A stretch of DNA of 53,636 nucleotides from Pseudomonadota bacterium (GCA_021799355.1 JAJZAQ010000016.1:1-53636), one strand, 5' to 3'. Counted from the stretch's first letter, positions 38,926 to 47,146 are shown. The notes: generated by a model not told the origin, from the sequence alone. Made by a program: numbers and translations.

Positions 38926-38988
38926 GGGGTCAGGTCTAGAAACGTAGCATGCACGCCCGGAACATGCTATCGAGCTAGACCTGACCCC
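38926..38988. repeat. REP-like hairpin element, copy A
   Basis: A perfect 14-base outer stem GGGGTCAGGTCTAG (38926-38939) / CTAGACCTGACCCC (38975-38988) and a perfect inner stem TAGCATG (38945-38951) / CATGCTA (38963-38969). The same sequence recurs at 39743-39805 and 44615-44674. It follows DUF2905 and precedes an unknown gene. A second partial CTGACCCCACTGCC copy at 38999-39012 suggests local slippage at its right edge. Confidence 0.85.
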
Positions 38989-39032
38989 ACTGCCGCCGCT
39001 GACCCCACTGCCCTGCCGCCGCAGGAGGATCA

Positions 39033-39809
39033 ATGAGCAACATCACGGTCGCCCTGGCGGTCCTTGCGGGACTGGCTGCCCTGGCCGGTCTGTTTTTGTA
39101 CCTCACTGTCAGCGATGCCGGCCGGTGGCGGAAAAAGCTGGATGCCGTCCTGCTGCCCATCGGGTTTGAACCGGCGGATGAGGCCGAAAAGGACGCGCTG
39201 GAAAAGCGCTTGCGAATCACCCATCCGCGGCATCACGGCAAGCGATTGCTGCTCCATCTCTATCGCCGTCAGGCGACTGGAGAGGATCGGGTCTATGTCT
39301 GTGACTACCGGTTTTCCAGCGCCAGCGGCAAGGCCAGTGGCGCGGCCTGGCTGCTGGTTTGTCTGGTTTCAGAGACGCTGGATTTACCCAGGGTCCATGT
39401 CGAAGGCGTTCCGCACACATCCGGCTGGATGAAATACCTCCAGGACGCCTGTGCTGACGCGATGGATAGTCCCGGAGCCAAGCGTTGGGTTCTGGGCGAT
39501 CAGGACTTCGACCGCCGCTATCGGGTTTTCCATGTCGGACAAGGGGTCGCGCCTGCGTGGCTTCCCCGGCTTGCCACCATCTTGCGACAGGTGCCCGACG
39601 GGGTTGGCGTCGACATGGAAAAGGACGTGTTGGTGCTGACCAGCATTGGCATACTTGCTGATCGCACCCGCCAGCAGATCGACCCACAAAAACTGCTGGA
39701 CCTGATGGATTGCGCAAACAGGTTGCGAGAAGGATTCACTCTTGAGTCAGGTGCAGACAAGCAGCATCCGCGCCCAGAACATGCTATCAGGCTAGACCTG
39801 ACCCCATAG
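39033..39809 (+). CDS. Unknown protein with N-terminal membrane helix
   Basis: 258 residues from ATG 39033, with GGAGG four bases before it. An N-terminal hydrophobic helix (about 4-25) is followed by a soluble domain with mixed strands and helices; I recognise no family. Base composition is lower in GC than neighbouring core genes, and the gene is flanked by REP-like copies A (upstream) and B. The last ~20 residues (from ESGADKQHPRPEHAIRLDLTP) are encoded by copy B, so the original C-terminus was probably different. The stop overlaps the 3' end of the convergent MFS gene. It looks recently acquired. Confidence 0.7.
   Translation: MSNITVALAVLAGLAALAGLFLYLTVSDAGRWRKKLDAVLLPIGFEPADEAEKDALEKRLRITHPRHHGKRLLLHLYRRQATGEDRVYVCDYRFSSASGKASGAAWLLVCLVSETLDLPRVHVEGVPHTSGWMKYLQDACADAMDSPGAKRWVLGDQDFDRRYRVFHVGQGVAPAWLPRLATILRQVPDGVGVDMEKDVLVLTSIGILADRTRQQIDPQKLLDLMDCANRLREGFTLESGADKQHPRPEHAIRLDLTP
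39743..39805. repeat. REP-like hairpin element, copy B (inside two gene ends)
   Basis: Right half (GAACATGCTATCAGGCTAG then ACCTGACCCC, ending at 39805) matches copy A closely; the left half is degenerate (GAGTCAGGTGCAG, AGCATC), so the outer stem is weak. It lies inside the 3' end of the unknown gene at 39033-39809 and supplies the stop codon of the convergent MFS gene. Confidence 0.75.
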
Positions 39810-40988
39810 CACCCACGCCGCCGTGCCGATGGCCAGCTGTGCCGCCAGCACCAGCGCCACGCATCCCGCCCAGCCCGCGTGCGCCCAGACCCACGCCGGG
39901 CCGAAGGCGCCGACGCTGCCGCCCAGGTAGTAGCACAGCACGTACAGCCCGACCGCCGACGAGCGCGCCTGCCGGGCGAAGGTGGGCACCTGCGACGTGG
40001 CCATCGACTGGGCGATGAACACCCCGCCCGAACTCAGCGTGAGCCCGAGCACGATGGCCCATACCGGAGCGAGCAGGGTCAGCAGCATGCCGCCGCTGCC
40101 CAGGATCACGGCGCAGACGAACACCGGGCGTTTACCAAAGGTCGCGGCCAGCTTGCCGGCCAGCGGCGTGGCCACCATGCCCACCAGATAGACGGTGAAC
40201 AGCAGGCTCAGGTCTTTGAGGTCGAAGTGGTAGGGCGCGGCGGCAAGGTGAAAGCTCACATAGGTGAAGGTGCAGACCTGCGAGAACAGAATGCCAAAGC
40301 CGATGGCGTAGGTGCCCAGCAGTTTGGGGTTGCGCAGATGCGGCGCGAACCCGGCCAGCGCCGCGCCCAGCCCGCCGCGGCTGGCGTGGAACCGGCGCGA
40401 CGGCGGCAGCCCGCGGGCGATGAGCAGCAACAGGCCGAAGTTCACCGCGCCCAGCGCGACGAACGCCGCCTGCCAGCCGGCATGCGCCGTCACCATGCCG
40501 GCGATGAAGCGGCCGCAAAAACCCCCGGCCACCGAGCCGGCGATGTACAGCGCCGTCACCGCCGGCGCGTCAGACGCCTGCCATTCCTCGCTGATGTACG
40601 CCACCGTGGCAGTGAACACGCCGGGGATGCACAGCCCTTCGATGGCGCGCCACAGCAGCAGGCCGTGCAGGGTGTCGGCGGTAGCCGCCAGCGCGGTGGA
40701 CAGCGCCAGCCCGGCGAGCGACGCCAGCAGCACCTGCTTACGGCCGAAGCGATCTGCGGCAATGCCGGAAAACGGCGCCGCCAGCGCCACCGCCAGGGTG
40801 GTGACGGTGATGGTCAGGCTGAGTTCGGCCACGCTGGCGTGAAACACCGACTGCAGGCTGGGCAGCAGGCCCTGCGTGACGTACATGGTGAAAAACGCGC
40901 ACATGCCCGCCGCCGTGACGGCGGCGCGGCGTAGCCACTCCGGCGGATGCGCGGGAGCCGTGGCAGGCGGAAGGGTCGTGGTGGACAT
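39792..40988 (-). CDS. MFS transporter, YnfM-like
   Basis: 398 residues from ATG 40988. Twelve hydrophobic helices and the MFS loop motif 'GIAADRFGRKQVLLASL' after helix 2. Segments 'CAFFTMYVTQGLLPSLQSVFHAS' and 'WRAIEGLCIPGVFTATVAYISEEW' fit the YnfM branch of drug/metabolite exporters. The final residues WGQV and the TAG stop are encoded by REP-like copy B. It is divergent from a LysR-type gene 103 bases away, the usual arrangement for a regulator controlling an exporter. Substrate unknown. Confidence 0.9.
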   Translation of the reverse strand: MSTTTLPPATAPAHPPEWLRRAAVTAAGMCAFFTMYVTQGLLPSLQSVFHASVAELSLTITVTTLAVALAAPFSGIAADRFGRKQVLLASLAGLALSTALAATADTLHGLLLWRAIEGLCIPGVFTATVAYISEEWQASDAPAVTALYIAGSVAGGFCGRFIAGMVTAHAGWQAAFVALGAVNFGLLLLIARGLPPSRRFHASRGGLGAALAGFAPHLRNPKLLGTYAIGFGILFSQVCTFTYVSFHLAAAPYHFDLKDLSLLFTVYLVGMVATPLAGKLAATFGKRPVFVCAVILGSGGMLLTLLAPVWAIVLGLTLSSGGVFIAQSMATSQVPTFARQARSSAVGLYVLCYYLGGSVGAFGPAWVWAHAGWAGCVALVLAAQLAIGTAAWVLWGQV

Positions 40989-41046
40989 GCCGAACGATAC
41001 AGACGTCGCGCAACGCGACACATCACACAGCTTAGATGGGCTGATT

Positions 41047-41063
41047 TGATATGTGAAATATCA
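41047..41063. promoter_or_regulatory. LysR-type operator between MFS and LysR genes
   Basis: TGATAT-GTGAA-ATATCA is a perfect 6-5-6 palindrome with the T-N11-A form of LysR boxes, in an AT-rich island between divergent starts (40988 and 41092). Binding by the adjacent regulator is inferred. Confidence 0.6.
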
Positions 41064-41091
41064 TTTCCCGAACGTTTGATTCGGATTCGAT

Positions 41092-42027
41092 ATGGAATTG
41101 CGCCACTTGCGCTACTTCGTCGCCGTTGCCGAGGAGCGGCATTTCTCCCGCGCGGCGCAGCGACTGCATGTATCGCAGCCGCCGCTGAGCCAGCAGATCC
41201 AGGCGCTGGAGGCCGAGCTGGGGGTGGCGCTGTTCACCCGCGGCCGCGGCGGGGTGCGGCGCACCGCGGCGGGCGACACCCTGCTGCCGCTGGCGCGCAG
41301 CATCCTCGACGCGGTCGATCACGCCGTGGCGCAGACCCGGCACGTCGGCCGCGGCGAGGCCGGGCGGCTGGCCATCGGCTTTGCCGGGTCGATGCCGTTC
41401 ACCGACGTCATGCCTCGGCTGCTGCGCGACTACCGCGCCGCCTGGCCGCAGGTCACGCTCGACCTGCGCGAGCAACCTTCACAGGCGCAGGTGGACGATC
41501 TGCTGTCGCACCGCCTGGACCTCGGGTTCTTGCGCGACACGCCGTCGCTGCGCCACGCCGCGCTGGCCTCACTGGTGGTGCAGCGCGAGCCGCTGCTCGC
41601 AGCCGTCCACGCCGACCATCCGCTGGCCGCGCGCGACGCGGTGCAACTCGCCGACCTGCGCGACCAGCCCTTCGTGCTCTACAGCGCCAGCCTGGGCTCG
41701 GGGCTGCGCGAGCAGACGCTGGCGCTGTGCGCGCAGGCCGGGTTCAGCCCGCGCATCGTGCAGGAAGTGCACGAAATGCCCACCCTCATCGGGCTGATTT
41801 CCGCCGGGCTGGGAGTGGGCATCGTCGCCGCGTCGATGCAGCGCGCGCAACTGCCCTTCGTCGCCTACCGTCCGCTGCGCGACGTGCACGCCCGCACGGA
41901 CGTGCTGCTGGCGTGGCGGCGTGACGACCCGCAGCCGCCGCTGCGCAACTTCATTGCGCTGGCGCGCTCGCTGCCGGACGCAGCTGCGCCAGCAGCGCCT
42001 GTCGGAAGCGACTCAGCCAGTCCTTGA
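41092..42027 (+). CDS. LysR-family transcriptional regulator
   Basis: 311 residues. Classic N-terminal helix-turn-helix 'MELRHLRYFVAVAEERHFSRAAQRLHVSQPPLSQQIQALE' (in parts) and a periplasmic-binding-protein-like effector domain from about residue 95. The 'HLRYF' start and effector domain resemble the CatR/BenM-like group, which sense aromatic or small organic acids, but the ligand is unknown. It is divergent from the MFS gene with a T-N11-A palindrome between, and probably controls it. Its 3' end overlaps the convergent DUF3014 gene by 77 bases. Confidence 0.93.
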   Translation: MELRHLRYFVAVAEERHFSRAAQRLHVSQPPLSQQIQALEAELGVALFTRGRGGVRRTAAGDTLLPLARSILDAVDHAVAQTRHVGRGEAGRLAIGFAGSMPFTDVMPRLLRDYRAAWPQVTLDLREQPSQAQVDDLLSHRLDLGFLRDTPSLRHAALASLVVQREPLLAAVHADHPLAARDAVQLADLRDQPFVLYSASLGSGLREQTLALCAQAGFSPRIVQEVHEMPTLIGLISAGLGVGIVAASMQRAQLPFVAYRPLRDVHARTDVLLAWRRDDPQPPLRNFIALARSLPDAAAPAAPVGSDSASP

Positions 42028-42850
42028 CCGCGCGCTCGTTTTCCAGCCCCATGCGCATGAGGATTTTCTGCCCGGCCGGCGCCGCCTCCAGCGCCGCATC
42101 GGCATAGGTGTAGGCCACCTTGGGCTGGCGCAGCAGCACCAGCCCCTGCGGCTCGGGCGCCCGCAGCAGACTGCCGAGCACGGCCAGCAGCCGGTCGTTG
42201 AACGCGCTGTTCGGGTGCCCCAGCTCGCGCCACGCCTGCTCGCACAGCGGGTACAGCCGCACATACACCTGCGCCGCCCGCTGCGGTTCGATCGCAGTGA
42301 GCAACTTCACATAAGGCACGTAGCGCTGCGCGTTGGCCGGCGCAATCGCCAGCGTGTCGCCCTGCCCCGTGACGCGCAGCATGCCCGGCAGCGGACGCAC
42401 CGGCCAGACCTGCAGCTGAACCGTCTGCCGCCCGAGGTTGTCCACCGTGGCGACGAAATGCACGATGAGCCGGTGCGGCACCAGCCAGTCCATCCCCGGC
42501 TTGGTCAGCAGCGCGGCGAGCTCGCGCAGCACCAGAGGGTCGCTGTCATGCAGCGCAGGCAGCGACGCGGTCGAGACGGGGATTTGCAAGGGCGCCGACG
42601 CCACCGAGGCGGCAGGCTGCGGCGCACTGCCATCCGCACCCGGCCGCGGCGCCGGAGCGGCGGGAGCGCTCGCCGCCACCTGCCCGGCAACAGGATGGCC
42701 GAACCACGCCTGCGTCAGTTGCTGCAAACGCTGACGGTTGACGTAACCCAGCACCGCCAGCACCCCGATCAGCACGACCACCACCCGCCAGCCGATACGC
42801 CGGGGCGGCGGCGGCCGCAACGGATCGTCGGGCGCGGATGCGTAGGGCAT
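41951..42850 (-). CDS. DUF3014 family membrane-anchored protein
   Basis: 299 residues. A short cytosolic Pro-rich tail, one membrane helix (about 20-38), an Ala/Pro-rich linker (55-95), then the DUF3014 domain: 'LRELAALLTKPGMDWLVPHRLIVHFVATVDNLGR', 'YVPYVKLLTAIEPQRAAQVYVRLYPLCEQAWRELGHPNSAFNDRLLAVL' and 'KVAYTYADAALEAAPAGQKILMRMG'. Periplasmic domain of unknown function. Its last 77 bases run antisense to the end of the LysR gene, an unusually long convergent overlap. Confidence 0.88.
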   Translation of the reverse strand: MPYASAPDDPLRPPPPRRIGWRVVVVLIGVLAVLGYVNRQRLQQLTQAWFGHPVAGQVAASAPAAPAPRPGADGSAPQPAASVASAPLQIPVSTASLPALHDSDPLVLRELAALLTKPGMDWLVPHRLIVHFVATVDNLGRQTVQLQVWPVRPLPGMLRVTGQGDTLAIAPANAQRYVPYVKLLTAIEPQRAAQVYVRLYPLCEQAWRELGHPNSAFNDRLLAVLGSLLRAPEPQGLVLLRQPKVAYTYADAALEAAPAGQKILMRMGLENERAVKDWLSRFRQALLAQLRPAASAPAQ

Positions 42851-43066
42851 GGCAACCTCCTGTTAAAGCGAGCGTTGCAGTATGCCAGCGCGTCAGGCGC
42901 GGCGGGTTTCAGCATGCAACCCGGAAATGGGCGCTGAGGGTAGACATGTTTACCCGCGGCTTCTCCCACCTCGATAGCGCAATACATACAGAGCTGAGCC
43001 ACACTTCCAATATTTGCCCGATAATTACTTTCTTGCTGTGCCGAGGCGGGTGTTTCGGAAACCTAT

Positions 43067-43705
43067 TTAGACATTTTCGGTCGACGCCTCATCAAACTGT
43101 TCCGCCTCCATGCGATTGCGGCGCTCGTCCAACGTTTCCCCGTCAAACATCCAGTACTCAGAACCACTCGCCGCTATTGTTTTATAACCAAGATTGTGCA
43201 GCGCTTTTAACGCAGCGGCAGAGAGGCTTAATATTTCACCGTTGAAATTCACCTTGCCACCCTCAACGACGGTAGCGGTGATGCTCTCGTCGCGGGAGCA
43301 TGAGAGAACGTCACCGGGATTAATGCCCAGAGCCTCAAGCTTGATACGAGGACGACGCGCTTTTGCTTTCTCTAATGCCTGTTGTTCGTCTTTGTCTATT
43401 CCAACAACCCCGGGAGTAATTTCCTTGAACTCTCCAATGCTGATCGCCAAGACAACCTTTTCCGGTTCTGCTTTAAAAAACTCACGTTTTGGATTGACCC
43501 GGCTTTCAGAGAAAAGCTGATGCAATTTCTTTTCAAGTTTAGCGCAATCTTGCACTTCGGCCGCAAAATAACACTCAAATGGCAACGGAACCCCCGAATG
43601 CGCACTCAGTTGGGCGATTCGAGACTCGACGCTATCGGTAGTAAGGCCTATTTTAACCAACCCAGGCATTGCTTCATTAGTCAAGACGTAAATGATATTC
43701 GGCAT
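43067..43705 (-). CDS. GIY-YIG nuclease domain fused to RAMA-like domain
   Basis: 212 residues. The N-terminal ~85 residues have GIY-YIG (Mug113/T5orf172-type) features: 'IIYVLTNEAMPGLVKIGLTTDS', 'ESRIAQLSAHSGVPLPFECYFAAEV', 'KLEKKLHQLFSESRVNPKREFFK'. The C-terminal part ('LEALGINPGDVLSCSRDESITATVVEGGKVNFNGEILSLSAAALKAL' in outline) resembles the RAMA DNA-modification-reading domain. Relatives occur in phages and restriction or defence islands. The gene is far less GC-rich than its neighbours, has no strong ribosome site (start at 43705) and sits alone, all signs of transfer. Domain calls are by eye; the C-terminal one is less certain. Confidence 0.7.
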   Translation of the reverse strand: MPNIIYVLTNEAMPGLVKIGLTTDSVESRIAQLSAHSGVPLPFECYFAAEVQDCAKLEKKLHQLFSESRVNPKREFFKAEPEKVVLAISIGEFKEITPGVVGIDKDEQQALEKAKARRPRIKLEALGINPGDVLSCSRDESITATVVEGGKVNFNGEILSLSAAALKALHNLGYKTIAASGSEYWMFDGETLDERRNRMEAEQFDEASTENV

Positions 43706-44039
43706 GGGGCACCTATGGTGGCTTAAATTTAAATTGCCAGATAAATCTCGTAACGTTATGTTATTCGAAAAGCATCTGATGCCTGCGAAGGTGACTTGTG
43801 CAAGCCGGGAGAAACATCATGAGCACTTGGAAAGCGAGAACGCGCGCGGCCTGATCTCACAGCAACCTCCATGGTGAACCCGCTCTGCCCCAAAGTAGAC
43901 CCGGGTGTTGGCGGACCCTCCGCAACATCCCCCGAACCAATAACTTCCAAGCACTCGATGTGTCCGCCTCGTTCGACCGGAGTTTCATTGTTAAGCTGCG
44001 AGAAGCACGACGCTCCAGGAGACAGGAGGGACTGAAGAG
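43706..44039. other. Low-GC intergenic region of the accessory island
   Basis: This 334-base gap lies between the divergent GIY-YIG gene and the hypothetical gene. The left part (to about 43860) is AT-rich and should hold the GIY-YIG promoter. GGCGGAC (about 43910) and GTCCGCC (about 43963) form an inverted pair. No gene, tRNA or clear insertion-sequence end is recognised. Confidence 0.4.
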
Positions 44040-44522
44040 ATGCCGTCCAAACAACAGACTTTTCCACCGTCGCACACGAGCCGGCCGATGCTGGCCGATG
44101 CGAACGTGATGGACGGGCTGTTTCGCAAGCTCGGGGCCGACGTGCTGCGCATCAAGGCGGGGTTTGATGCCGGGAAGCCGGGCTTTCAGAACGCCAAGGA
44201 GTTGCTGATCGACGAGTGCCGCAAGCTCGCGCGCATCTTGGCCGGCGGCGACCCGGCGTTCGAGCCGTTGCCGTGGGCGGATTGGGTGCGCTGGCAGATG
44301 CGGATGGTGGTGCGCGTCGCGCATGACCCGGACGCGGACGAGCTGATGGATGTGAACACGGACATGGAGCGCGTCGGCGCGGCGTTCGTGCTGCTGTGGG
44401 CGAAGGCGGTGATGGCTGGCGCGGATGATGTGGCGTCGGGCCGCGCGTCTGAGGCCGAGGTCAAGGAGCGGCTGGACGGCTTCCGCGGGCATTTCGTTGG
44501 AACTGTGCTGGGGTTGGAGTGA
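44040..44522 (+). CDS. Hypothetical protein
   Basis: 160 residues from ATG 44040, with AGGAGG about 10 bases upstream. Predicted to be soluble and helical ('LFRKLGADVLRIKAGF', 'ELLIDECRKLARILAG', 'DWVRWQMRMVVRVAH', 'ERVGAAFVLLWAKAVMAGADDV'), no membrane segment or signal peptide. I recognise no family. Codon use is GC-rich like the core genome, unlike the GIY-YIG gene nearby. It stands alone and is followed by REP-like copy C. Confidence 0.6.
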   Translation: MPSKQQTFPPSHTSRPMLADANVMDGLFRKLGADVLRIKAGFDAGKPGFQNAKELLIDECRKLARILAGGDPAFEPLPWADWVRWQMRMVVRVAHDPDADELMDVNTDMERVGAAFVLLWAKAVMAGADDVASGRASEAEVKERLDGFRGHFVGTVLGLE

Positions 44523-44614
44523 TCCAGTCTTCCGAGTTCTCGAACGTGCCAACTCGCGCAAGCGAGGTCAGTCTTTATCACCATGTTCAACCACCCCTAA
44601 CGCAATCAAATCTT

Positions 44615-44674
44615 GGGGGCAGCTCTAGAACGGTAGCATCCTCCAGAACATGCTACGAGGCTAGACCTGACCCC
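44615..44674. repeat. REP-like hairpin element, copy C
   Basis: Left arm GGGGGCAGCTCTAG (44615-44628) against right arm CTAGACCTGACCCC (44661-44674), about two mismatches; inner stem TAGCAT (44634-44639) / ATGCTA (44650-44655) is perfect. It shares GAACATGCTA and GCTAGACCTGACCCC with copies A and B. Confidence 0.8.
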
Positions 44675-44919
44675 AAATCAAAATTTTACGAGAGTTGATA
44701 ATGCCATTCAGGCCAGCAATGCTCGTGTAGTGATAAAGAATTTCATCTTCTGGCATCGGTGATTTTCGGGGGCAATCAAGGTTCAATTGAAAAACCATAA
44801 CTTCCACAACCAGTAAATGCTTTGAGGCTGAGACTCAAGCCAACCTTGCGTCGACGAGTATGCCGGCGAGACAGGTGCCTCAAGTTTCAGCAAGCCGCCC
44901 TGCGGAACCGTGCGCCCGA
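44675..44919. other. Non-coding stretch after REP copy C
   Basis: 245 bases with no supported gene, AT-richer than the genome. On the minus strand a short open frame beyond the glycerate kinase stop ends in a Trp-rich tail (SIYWLWKLWFFN) at 44783; it has no start of its own and may be a decayed gene end. Confidence 0.35.
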
Positions 44920-46227
44920 TTAAAGCACCAACACCGCGCGAAAGTCGTTGACGTTGGTGTAGGTCGGGCCGGTGACGAGCAGGTCGCCAATCGCTGCAAA
45001 TAGCGTGTACGCGTCGTGGCCGTCGAGCATGGCGCGCGGGTTCAGGCCGGCGGCGCGGGCGCGGATCAGGGTGTCGGGGGTGATCCAGGCGCCGGCGTTG
45101 TCTTCGCTGCCGTCGATGCCGTCGGTATCGCCGGCCAGCGCGTGGATGCCCGGCTCGCCGTCCAGCGCCAGGGCCAGCGCGAGCAGGAATTCGGTGCCGC
45201 GGCCGCCCTTGCCGTGCGTCTGGCCGGGGCGCACGCTGACGGTGGTTTCGCCGCCGGACAGCAGCAGGCAGGGCCGGGGAAACGGCGTGCCGTGGCGCGC
45301 GACGCTGCGCGCCAGCGCGGCGTGCGCCAGCGCGATGTCGCGCGATTCGCCTTCCATGTCGTCGGCCAGGATGTGCGCGGGCACGCCGGCCTGCGCGCTG
45401 GCTGCGGCGGCGGCCTGCAGCATCTGCCGCGGGGTGGCGATCATGTCCACCCGGTTGCCGGCGAACGCCGGATCGCCGGGTTTGGGGGTTTCGAGCGCGC
45501 CGCTTTGCAGCCCGGCGCGGATGGCGTCCGGAACGCCGATGCCGTAACGCGTGATGATGGCCAGCGCGTCGGCGCAGGTGGTGGGGTCGGGCACGGTGGG
45601 GCCGCTGGCGATCACGTCCGGGTCGTCGCCGGGCACGTCGGAAATCAGCAGCGTCAGCACCGGCGCCGGGGCGCAGGCCGCGGCCAGCCGACCGCCCTTG
45701 ATGGCTGAGAGGTGCTTGCGCACGCAGTTCATCTCGGCAATGGTGGCGCCGCTCATCAGCAGCTCGCGGTTGATGCGCTGTTTGTCGGCCAGGGTCAGGC
45801 CCGCGGCGGGCAGCGGCAGCAGCGCCGAGCCACCGCCCGAGATCAGCGCGATCACCAAATCGTTTTCGCTCAAGCCCTGCACGGTTTGGAGCATGCGCCG
45901 CGCGGCGGCTTCGCCGGCGGCGTCGGGCACCGGGTGTGCGGCTTCGACGAGTTCGATGCGCCGCGGCTGCTCGCGCCATTGAGGCGGCACATAGCCGTAG
46001 CGCGTGACCACCAGCCCGGACAGCGGCGCATCAACCGGCCACGCGGCTTCGAATGCCCGCGCCATCGCCGCGCTGGCCTTGCCGGCGCCGACGACGACGG
46101 TGCGCCCTTTGGGCGGCGGCGGCAGATGCGCCGGCAGCACTTGCGCCGGCTGGGCGCGGGCGACCGCGACGTCGAACAACGCGCGCAAAAAGGCGACGGG
46201 TTGCGTGGCGGGGTCGGGCAAGCTCAT
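44920..46227 (-). CDS. Glycerate 2-kinase (GckA/TtuD, MOFRL family)
   Basis: 435 residues. N-terminal DUF4147 domain with 'VVGAGKASAAMARAFE' and 'DLVIALISGGGSALLPLPAAGLTLADKQ', and C-terminal MOFRL domain with 'LLSGGETTVSVR', 'GKGGRGTEFLLALAL' and 'AGDTDGIDGSEDNAGA'. It phosphorylates glycerate to 2-phosphoglycerate. As the last gene of the gcl-hyi-glxR unit (28 bases after glxR) it completes the route from glyoxylate to central metabolism. Older annotations call such genes hydroxypyruvate reductase (ttuD); the domain content supports the kinase. Confidence 0.93.
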   Translation of the reverse strand: MSLPDPATQPVAFLRALFDVAVARAQPAQVLPAHLPPPPKGRTVVVGAGKASAAMARAFEAAWPVDAPLSGLVVTRYGYVPPQWREQPRRIELVEAAHPVPDAAGEAAARRMLQTVQGLSENDLVIALISGGGSALLPLPAAGLTLADKQRINRELLMSGATIAEMNCVRKHLSAIKGGRLAAACAPAPVLTLLISDVPGDDPDVIASGPTVPDPTTCADALAIITRYGIGVPDAIRAGLQSGALETPKPGDPAFAGNRVDMIATPRQMLQAAAAASAQAGVPAHILADDMEGESRDIALAHAALARSVARHGTPFPRPCLLLSGGETTVSVRPGQTHGKGGRGTEFLLALALALDGEPGIHALAGDTDGIDGSEDNAGAWITPDTLIRARAAGLNPRAMLDGHDAYTLFAAIGDLLVTGPTYTNVNDFRAVLVL

Positions 46228-46255
46228 CAGTCAGACAACCGAGCGGCCGGGCGGA

Positions 46256-47146
46256 TCAGGCGTCCGGGGCGATGGTGTGGTGCCCCATCAGCTCGACCGC
46301 GCGGCACAGCGCCGAGTGGTCGAGCGCGGCCATGCCGTTGGCGGCGCAGGCGGAAAACAGCTGCTGCACCATCGCGGTGTTAGGCAGCGACAGCCCGAGC
46401 TGCCGCGCACCGGACAGCGCGAGGTTGATGTCTTTCTGGTGCAGCTCGATGCGGAAGCCCGGCTGGAAGGTGCGCTTGACCATGCGTTCGCCGTGCACTT
46501 CGAGAATGCGCGAGGCGGCAAAGCCGCCCATCAACGCCTGCCGCACCTTGGCCGGGTCGGCCCCGGCCTTGCTGGCGAACAGCAGCGCCTCGGCCACGGC
46601 CTGGATGTTGAGCGCGACGATGATCTGGTTGGCGACCTTGCAGGTCTGGCCGTCGCCGTTGCCGCCGACCAAAGTGATGTTCTTGCCCATCAGCTGGAAC
46701 AGCGGCAGCACCTTGTCGAACACCTCTTGCTTGCCGCCGACCATGATGGTCAGGCTCGCGGCCTTGGCGCCAACTTCGCCGCCGGACACCGGGGCGTCGA
46801 GATAGTCGCAGCCCAGCGCCTCGATGCGCCGGGCGAAGTCTTTGGTCGCGATCGGGTCGATCGAGCTCATGTCGACCACGGTTTTGCCAGCGCTCAGACC
46901 TTCGGCGACGCCGCCGGGGGCGAACAGCACTTTTTCCACGTCCGGGGTGTCGGGCACCATCGTGAACACGATGTCGGCCTGCCGCGCGACGTCGGCGCCG
47001 TTTGTGCAGGGCTGGGCGCCGGCGGCAAGCAGGGTTTGCGGCACCTGGCTGCGGGTGTGGACGAACAGGGCGTGGCCGGCGGCGAGCAGGTGGCCCGCCA
47101 TCGGCGTGCCCATGATGCCCAGTCCGATGAATCCGAGTTTGGCCAT
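46256..47146 (-). CDS. glxR: Tartronate semialdehyde reductase GlxR
   Basis: 296 residues, beta-hydroxyacid dehydrogenase fold. Rossmann GFIGLGIMGTPMA at the N-terminus, substrate-binding 'DAPVSGGEVGA' (118-128) and catalytic Lys170 in 'GQTCKVANQ'. It reduces tartronate semialdehyde made by Gcl to D-glycerate with NAD(P)H. It lies 36 bases downstream of hyi and 28 bases upstream of the glycerate kinase gene in one operon. Confidence 0.95.
   Translation of the reverse strand: MAKLGFIGLGIMGTPMAGHLLAAGHALFVHTRSQVPQTLLAAGAQPCTNGADVARQADIVFTMVPDTPDVEKVLFAPGGVAEGLSAGKTVVDMSSIDPIATKDFARRIEALGCDYLDAPVSGGEVGAKAASLTIMVGGKQEVFDKVLPLFQLMGKNITLVGGNGDGQTCKVANQIIVALNIQAVAEALLFASKAGADPAKVRQALMGGFAASRILEVHGERMVKRTFQPGFRIELHQKDINLALSGARQLGLSLPNTAMVQQLFSACAANGMAALDHSALCRAVELMGHHTIAPDA

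Noticed and set aside
43861-44039. Integron attC site or insertion-sequence remnant
   Set aside because: GTTAAGC-like and inverted GGCGGAC/GTCCGCC pieces are present, but no complete attC core pair, terminal repeats or transposase fragment could be identified.
44783-44919. Separate small gene ending in a Trp-rich tail downstream of the glycerate kinase
   Set aside because: The frame only continues a mirror frame of the kinase gene and has no start or ribosome site of its own; kept only as a possible decayed end.
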